From NCBI GenBank assembly GCA_023229045.1, contig JALOAB010000044.1:1-12300 (forward strand): a DNA stretch of 12,300 nucleotides, given 5' to 3'. The DNA is from Fidelibacterota bacterium (GTDB lineage Bacteria; Fidelibacterota; UBA2242). Positions 7,820 to 12,300 of this stretch are shown here, in pieces; position 1 is the stretch's first letter, and every line of letters begins with the position of its first letter. The notes under the pieces are model-generated. The model was not told the DNA's origin. It did no database searches and was given only the letters and a program-made list of their open reading frames with translations. Both the position numbers and the translations under genes were made by a program.

Positions 7820-8809
7820 ATGAAATATAAAATTGTCGGCGAACCAATTCCCAATTTACCCTGGGAAGAGCGACCGCAGGGAAATAATGATGTCGTTTGG
7901 CGTTATAGTAGGAATCCGCTTTTAAGCTGGAATCCGATTCCGCAAGCCGCGCGCATTTTCAACAGCGCCGTTCTGCCGTATAATGATAAATTCGTCGGCG
8001 TTTTTCGGGCTGATCAGAAAAACGGGCGGGCGACCCTGTTTTTCGGGCGCAGTCATGATGGTCTGAAGTGGGAGATTGGTCCGGATCCGATTGATTGGGT
8101 GGATGAAAAGGGCAATCCCAAACCACTCAGCTACGGCTACGATCCGCGCTTTGTCAAAATCGACAATACTTATTACATCGTTTGGTGCGACGATCTGCAC
8201 GGCGCGTCGATTGGTCTTGGTCGGACGAATGATTTTAAAACATTTATCCGGATGTCGAATCCGCTGATGCCATTCAATCGCAACGGCGTATTATTTCCAC
8301 GTAAAGTCAACGGTAAATACCTCTTGCTCAGCCGTCCGAGCGACAGCGGGCATACGCCATTCGGCGACATATTTCTGAGTGAAAGCCCCGATCTGGTTTA
8401 CTGGGGCAATCACAAATGGGTAATGGGCAAGGGCGGTTCGGGTTGGTGGCAGGGCATGAAAATTGGCACCGGTCCGGTTCCGATTGAGACCACCGAAGGC
8501 TGGTTGCTTTTATATCACGGCGTCTGTAACACCTGCAATGGTTATGTTTACAGCTTCGGCGCGGTGATTCTGGACATCGATGAGCCGAGTAAAGTTCTAT
8601 ACCGCACGCGCGATTATTTGCTGACGCCTGAGAAAAACTATGAGACGGTTGGATTCGTGCCGAATGTGGTTTTCCCGTGCGCCAATTTGTGCGACTCTGC
8701 GACTGGCAGAATAGCGATTTACTACGGCGCGGCGGATACGCACACCGCTCTGGCTTTTGCAAGAATCGACGAGTTAATCGATTATGTTAAGAGTAATTCG
8801 GAAGTCTAA
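7820..8809 (+). CDS. GH130 (subfamily 2-like) beta-1,4-mannoside phosphorylase
   Basis: This cytoplasmic enzyme of 329 residues (339 from ATG 7790) should release alpha-mannose-1-phosphate from a beta-mannoside using phosphate. It shows the five-bladed propeller pattern of GH130. The catalytic Asp108 lies in Tyr-Gly-Tyr-Asp-Pro-Arg, matching Asp104 of the gut mannoside phosphorylase UhgbMP. Arg154 (Asn-Arg-Asn-Gly), Arg172 (Ser-Arg-Pro-Ser-Asp), His178 and Lys214 fit the basic phosphate pocket that separates phosphorylases from hydrolytic GH130 members. The N-terminal Pro-Ile-Pro-Asn-Leu-Pro-Trp-Glu motif and overall sequence fit subfamily 2, which includes mannosyl-N-acetylglucosamine phosphorylases (EC 2.4.1.320) and mannooligosaccharide phosphorylases (EC 2.4.1.319). 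It does not resemble the longer subfamily 1 mannosylglucose phosphorylases. It follows the transporter and precedes a GH94 in the operon. Whether the acceptor is mannose, glucose or GlcNAc cannot be decided here. Confidence 0.87.
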   Translation: MKYKIVGEPIPNLPWEERPQGNNDVVWRYSRNPLLSWNPIPQAARIFNSAVLPYNDKFVGVFRADQKNGRATLFFGRSHDGLKWEIGPDPIDWVDEKGNPKPLSYGYDPRFVKIDNTYYIVWCDDLHGASIGLGRTNDFKTFIRMSNPLMPFNRNGVLFPRKVNGKYLLLSRPSDSGHTPFGDIFLSESPDLVYWGNHKWVMGKGGSGWWQGMKIGTGPVPIETTEGWLLLYHGVCNTCNGYVYSFGAVILDIDEPSKVLYRTRDYLLTPEKNYETVGFVPNVVFPCANLCDSATGRIAIYYGAADTHTALAFARIDELIDYVKSNSEV

Positions 8810-8851
8810 GCGCTTTATTCAATACAAACTTGAACAAGGGATTAGTGCATT

Positions 8852-11245
8852 ATGCGATTTGGATATTTTGACGATCAGAATAAGGAATATGTAATCGAAA
8901 GACCGGATACACCGCGTTCCTGGTCAAATTATCTCGGTTCGACCGAATATGGCGCGATTATCACTAATAACGCCGGCGGCTACAGTTTTTTCCACTCGGT
9001 GGCGCAGGGACGTTTTATGCGTCTGCGTTTCAATGCTATTCCAATGGATCAGCCGGGGCGCTACTTCTACATTCACGACCGCGATAAACACGATTACTGG
9101 TCGGCGTCCTGGCAACCGGTTGGGAAACCGCTCGCGCAATTTAAAACCATCTGTCGTCACGGTACGGCTTATACGATTATTGAATCCGAATATAACAATA
9201 TCAAGACGGAAACGACCTATTTTGTGCCTTTGAACCGGCATTTTGAATGTTGGTTATCGAAAATTACTAACCGCGATAATGTCAAACGGCGTCTGCGCCT
9301 GTTTACCTTTGTCGAATACGCTAATAACTGGCATGTCTGGCAGGATGCGATTAATCTGCAGTACACGCAGTTTATTTTGCGGATGGATGTGGTCGATAAC
9401 ATCATCGATCACGGCATCAATGTCAATCTGGCGGACGACAGCGCCGATCTCTGGAATCATGATGGAAACAAGCATACTTTTCTGGGAGTCGTAGGAGCAG
9501 AGGTCAGCGGTTTCGATACCGACCGTGAAATCTTTCTCGGCAATTTTCACGGTTATCATAATCCGCTTGTTGTCGAAAATGGCGCGTGCCGCAATTCGAT
9601 CGCAGTGGGTGATAATGGCGTCGGCGTTTTGCAAATTGACATTGAACTCAAGCCGGGCGAGTCGCGCGAGTTAGCCGTTCTGATGGGAATTGGCAAAGCC
9701 GCCGTCGAAGGGCGGAAGGTATTGAGTGAATTTCAGGATATTGATAATATTCACCGCGAATTTGAAAAACTCAGGGCGCATTGGCATAATCGTTTGCAGG
9801 GTTTATCGGTCAGAACGCCCGATCCTGAATTTAACAGCATGACCAACATGTGGAGTCCTTTCAATTGCCTGATGACCTACGCCTGGTCCAGAGCCGCGAG
9901 TCTGGTTTACAGCGGCGAACGCGACGGGCTGGGCTATCGCGATACAGTCCAGGATTTACTCGGTGTGATGCATCTGATACCGGCAGAAGCCGGCAAGCGG
10001 CTCGAGTTGATGTTGACCGGTCAGGTTTCAACCGGCGGCGCGATGCCGGTGGTGAAACCTTTTGCTCATCGTCCCGGTCAGGAAACGCCGCCGAAAGAGG
10101 AGGAGTATCGTTCGGACGATTGTCTCTGGCTGTTTAATGCCGTGCCGGCTTATGTCAAAGAAACCGGCGATCTGGGATTTTACGATAAGGTTTTGCCGTT
10201 TGCCGATAAGGGTGAAGTCACAGTGCTCGGGCATCTGCGACGGGCAATTGAGTTCAATCTTGAGCGAAGCGGGGCACACGGCTTGCCGTGCGGACTCTTC
10301 GCCGACTGGAACGATTGTCTGGAACTCGGTCAGCGCGGCGAAACCATTTTCGTCGCGCTCCAGTTGCGTTATGCGCTGAAAACTTATCTTGAAGTCTGCG
10401 AATTACTCAGGCGTGCCGAAGAAGGGCAATGGGCTAAAGCGCAATTGAAAATACTCGACCGAAATTTGAGCAAATACGCCTGGGACGGGAAGTGGTTTCT
10501 GCGGGCTTATCGCTACGATGGTCTGAAATACGGTTCGCAAACCGATAAGGAGGGCGCCATCTGGCTCAATCCGCAATCCTGGGCGGTTTTAAGCGGCTTT
10601 GCCGATAAAGAGCAGGCGCTGGCGGTCATGCAGACGGTTAACGAACATCTATCAACCAAACACGGACTGATGATCGTGGCGCCGCCGTACGTCAAAACCG
10701 ACCACCGCATTGTCAAAACTCCGCTGTTCAATGCCGGTATGAAAGAAAACGGTTCGATCTTTTCGCATACTCAGGGTTGGGCGATTATCGCCGAAACCAT
10801 GCTCGGACACGGCGACCTGGCTTATCAATATTTTCACGCCTATCTGCCGGCGGCTTACAATGACAGAGCCGAAATTCGCCAGATCGAGCCGTATGTTTAT
10901 TGCCAGTTCACGAATAGCCGCTACAGTCCGCGTTTTGGCGCTTCGCGTCTGCCGTGGCTGACCGGCGCCGCCGCCTGGTCATATTTTGCGGCTACGCAAC
11001 ATATTCTCGGCATCCAGCCGGATTATTTCGGTCTGCGCATCGATCCGTGCATTCCAGCCGATTGGAGAGAGGTGCAGGTAAAGCGTCATTTCCGGCAAAA
11101 AACGTTCAATATTTTAATCAAGAATCCCAAAGGAGCTCAGAAAGGTCTGAGAAAATTGACATTAAACGGCCGCGAATTGGAAGGCAATCTGATCCCGTTG
11201 AGTGCGATGCAGACCGCAAACGAGGTTGTGGCGGAATTAGAATAA
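8852..11245 (+). CDS. Second GH94 glycoside phosphorylase, not a cellobiose phosphorylase; substrate unknown
   Basis: This 797-residue cytoplasmic protein is a full-length GH94 member: catalytic Asp488 in Ala-Asp-Trp-Asn-Asp-Cys, Lys-Glu-Asn at 631-633, His639 and a Leu-Thr-Gly-Ala-Ala-Ala-Trp phosphate-site stretch (703-709). Its start and C-terminal domain resemble the cellobiose phosphorylase at 3901. The acceptor site differs: Arg166 becomes Tyr171, and without gaps Glu637 aligns with Lys622 and Tyr641 with Phe626. The Asn after the phosphate His becomes Thr640. The loop after the catalytic Asp is about 19 residues shorter, and the 400-422 loop is longer. Length, the short loop and Gly-Leu-Gly-Tyr-Arg-Asp-Thr (359-365) recall diacetylchitobiose phosphorylase. 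Cellobionate phosphorylase has similar size and is an alternative, as is an enzyme for glucosyl-mannose. AAGGGA (8836-8841) lies 10 bases before the ATG. It is the last gene of the operon, 42 bases after GH130. Confidence 0.88.
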   Translation: MRFGYFDDQNKEYVIERPDTPRSWSNYLGSTEYGAIITNNAGGYSFFHSVAQGRFMRLRFNAIPMDQPGRYFYIHDRDKHDYWSASWQPVGKPLAQFKTICRHGTAYTIIESEYNNIKTETTYFVPLNRHFECWLSKITNRDNVKRRLRLFTFVEYANNWHVWQDAINLQYTQFILRMDVVDNIIDHGINVNLADDSADLWNHDGNKHTFLGVVGAEVSGFDTDREIFLGNFHGYHNPLVVENGACRNSIAVGDNGVGVLQIDIELKPGESRELAVLMGIGKAAVEGRKVLSEFQDIDNIHREFEKLRAHWHNRLQGLSVRTPDPEFNSMTNMWSPFNCLMTYAWSRAASLVYSGERDGLGYRDTVQDLLGVMHLIPAEAGKRLELMLTGQVSTGGAMPVVKPFAHRPGQETPPKEEEYRSDDCLWLFNAVPAYVKETGDLGFYDKVLPFADKGEVTVLGHLRRAIEFNLERSGAHGLPCGLFADWNDCLELGQRGETIFVALQLRYALKTYLEVCELLRRAEEGQWAKAQLKILDRNLSKYAWDGKWFLRAYRYDGLKYGSQTDKEGAIWLNPQSWAVLSGFADKEQALAVMQTVNEHLSTKHGLMIVAPPYVKTDHRIVKTPLFNAGMKENGSIFSHTQGWAIIAETMLGHGDLAYQYFHAYLPAAYNDRAEIRQIEPYVYCQFTNSRYSPRFGASRLPWLTGAAAWSYFAATQHILGIQPDYFGLRIDPCIPADWREVQVKRHFRQKTFNILIKNPKGAQKGLRKLTLNGRELEGNLIPLSAMQTANEVVAELE

Positions 11246-11369
11246 AATCCTGATGGTTTGTGATTTCACCCACTTAATGGGCAATAAATTTTGAGATTCA
11301 CGGGCGGATGCACTAAATTCGGGCAGTGTTATTCGATAATTATGATTGGTCAAAAAAGGTAGAAAGAAA
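11246..11369 (+). other. 124-base spacer between the glycosidase operon and the DUF362-like gene
   Basis: The spacer contains no gene. A short CCCA/TGGG stem with a 5-base loop (11269-11281) is followed by an A/T-rich run ending in four T, but the stem is too short to call a terminator. A perfect 10-base palindrome, GTGATTTCAC, lies at 11260-11269. The spacing is clearly larger than anywhere inside the operon, which suggests that a transcription unit ends here. Confidence 0.5.
11291..11319 (+). promoter_or_regulatory. Possible promoter of the DUF362-like gene
   Basis: TTGAGA (11291-11296) and TAAATT (11314-11319) are 17 bases apart, matching the sigma-70 consensus at five and four of six positions. 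The start codon is about 50 bases downstream. The TTGAG core with 17-base spacing is also seen in the candidate promoter before the GH5 gene. No experimental support is available from sequence alone. Confidence 0.28.
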
Positions 11370-12300
11370 ATGAAAGCGATTCTGAAGCGGTTTTTTAAGG
11401 TTTGTCCGAAAACAGGTAAAATCAATGGCGTCAAATCTTTGAATGGTTGGTCGCGTCTGTTATTTCCGATCGTCGGTCTGATGGCTTTGATCTGGATATT
11501 GATCCGGGTAATTCCGAAACCGAGCCGGGTGACTTATCCCTGCATGCGGGTTGCCATGCCGATCGCTTCGGGTTTTATCGCTTATTTGATTGGAATTATC
11601 GTATCCGCAACTGCTTTTATGAAAGCTAAAAAACTCTTTGCCAAATCGCGTTATATAATGGCTACCGGATTTGTTATCATGGGCGTATTAGCCTCTTTTC
11701 TCATTTTTCATAATTCCAGCGAAACCGCCTATGCCAGTTACTCGACGATCGTGCACGAAGCCAATTTGCCGATGGGCGTCGCCCAAGGCATATTCCCGGG
11801 GCGCGTGGTCTGGGTCCATAACCCGGACGCCACCAATGAGAATTGCGTGCCGGATTCGACCGTGTGGTGGGGAAATTATCTTACTTATCGTTCCGGGCTG
11901 GCTTGGTTTTTACCGCAGAATAATGATCAGGCGGTAGTTGACAGTATGGTTTCTTTAGCCATCCAATCTCTGACGGGAGAAACCAGCGACAGTCTGGCCT
12001 GGGTGGCAATTTTCAAATATCACAATACCAACCGTGGAAAGGGCGCCGTGCATTATTCTCCGGGCGAGAAAATCTTTATTAAAATGAATGCCACCAGCGG
12101 CTGGAGCGGTAATTATAGCACTACCGATTTATCCTGTACCCGCAATAGTTACTACGGAGTTTCCGAAACTTCACCGGCAGTCGTAATGTCGGTTTTTCGT
12201 CAACTTGTCAATGTCGTCGGCGTGGAGGAAAGTGACATTTATATCGGCGATCCGATGAAACACATATACAAACACCTGTACGATTACTGGCACAGTGAAT
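11370..12300 (+). CDS. DUF362-like protein with three N-terminal membrane helices (3' end outside window)
   Basis: The frame opens at ATG 11370, behind a purine-rich AGAAAG site, and stays open to the right edge, giving 310 visible residues. Hydrophobic segments at about 30-49, 61-83 and 94-113 should be transmembrane helices. The rest is a soluble domain, perhaps outside the cytoplasmic membrane. Residues 133-160 hold a Gly-Arg-Val-Val-Trp-Val-His-Asn-Pro-Asp-Ala-Thr motif. Residues 233-296 have the pattern I associate with DUF362: a Lys-Ile-Phe-Ile-Lys-Met-Asn strand, then Glu-Thr-Ser-Pro-Ala-Val-Val, and an Asp-Ile-Tyr-Ile-Gly-Asp-Pro ending. No clustered cysteines for an iron-sulfur site are visible in this part. 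The function of such proteins is not known to me. It lies 124 bases after the operon and may be unrelated to sugar use. Confidence 0.75.
   Translation, partial: MKAILKRFFKVCPKTGKINGVKSLNGWSRLLFPIVGLMALIWILIRVIPKPSRVTYPCMRVAMPIASGFIAYLIGIIVSATAFMKAKKLFAKSRYIMATGFVIMGVLASFLIFHNSSETAYASYSTIVHEANLPMGVAQGIFPGRVVWVHNPDATNENCVPDSTVWWGNYLTYRSGLAWFLPQNNDQAVVDSMVSLAIQSLTGETSDSLAWVAIFKYHNTNRGKGAVHYSPGEKIFIKMNATSGWSGNYSTTDLSCTRNSYYGVSETSPAVVMSVFRQLVNVVGVEESDIYIGDPMKHIYKHLYDYWHSE

Noticed and set aside
8328..8762. Antisense open frame (144 codons) within the GH130 gene
   Set aside because: The translation is rich in Cys, Arg, Ser and Pro in low-complexity style, typical of a shadow frame, and the sense strand encodes a conserved enzyme.
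7790..8809. GH130 start at ATG 7790 overlapping the transporter stop
   Set aside because: The ribosome site spacing is poor and the ten extra residues precede the usual family N-terminus. ATG 7820 has a better site, although coupling through 7790 is not excluded.
9850..10379. Alternative-frame + strand open frames within the second GH94 gene
   Set aside because: They overlap the catalytic domain of a clearly intact GH94, and their Arg/Ser-rich products have no family pattern.
11260..11269. Palindrome GTGATTTCAC as a CRP-type site
   Set aside because: CRP sites need six bases between TGTGA and TCACA. Here the arms are two bases apart and do not extend, so chance is more likely.
11269..11290. 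CCCA/TGGG hairpin after the operon as an intrinsic terminator
   Set aside because: The stem is only four base pairs with a 5-base loop, and the following run is mixed A/T rather than a clean T tract, so it is too weak to call.

Overview
The window looks like a carbohydrate-utilisation locus from a bacterium of the FCB group (Bacteroidota, Ignavibacteriota, Calditrichota, KSB1 and relatives). The strongest clue is the C-terminal Por-type (T9SS type A) sorting domain on the GH5 enzyme, with its PNPFN motif. The DUF362-type membrane protein at the right edge also resembles proteins I associate with such lineages. The exact phylum cannot be fixed from this window. I see no tRNA, rRNA, CRISPR or mobile element, and every gene is on the + strand.

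Layout: (1) 1-284 is the 3' end of a gene whose visible part is a fibronectin type III-like domain. (2) 285-374 is a short AT-rich spacer with a possible promoter and an 8-bp direct repeat. (3) 375-11245 is a tight run of six genes, with gaps of about 10-45 bases and no visible terminator inside, so probably one operon. It holds a GH5_2 endoglucanase with a T9SS tail, a GH3 beta-glucosidase with a signal peptide, a GH94 cellobiose phosphorylase starting at TTG, a GPH-family sugar:cation symporter, a GH130_2-type mannoside phosphorylase, and a second, divergent GH94 phosphorylase. (4) 11246-11369 is a 124-base spacer. (5) From 11370 to the right edge runs a DUF362-like protein with three N-terminal membrane helices, cut by the window end.

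How the genes may work together (inference): the secreted GH5 cuts beta-1,4-glucan or glucomannan outside the cell. The GH3 trims oligosaccharides in the periplasm. The GPH symporter imports disaccharides. In the cytoplasm three phosphorylases cleave them with inorganic phosphate, giving glucose-1-phosphate (GH94) and mannose-1-phosphate (GH130) and saving ATP. The clearest unresolved point is the second GH94. It keeps the catalytic Asp and the GH94 framework, but it lacks the acceptor-site residues of cellobiose phosphorylase and the loop after the catalytic Asp, so it should act on another disaccharide. Glucosyl-mannose from glucomannan, diacetylchitobiose from an N-glycan core, and cellobionate are the main candidates.
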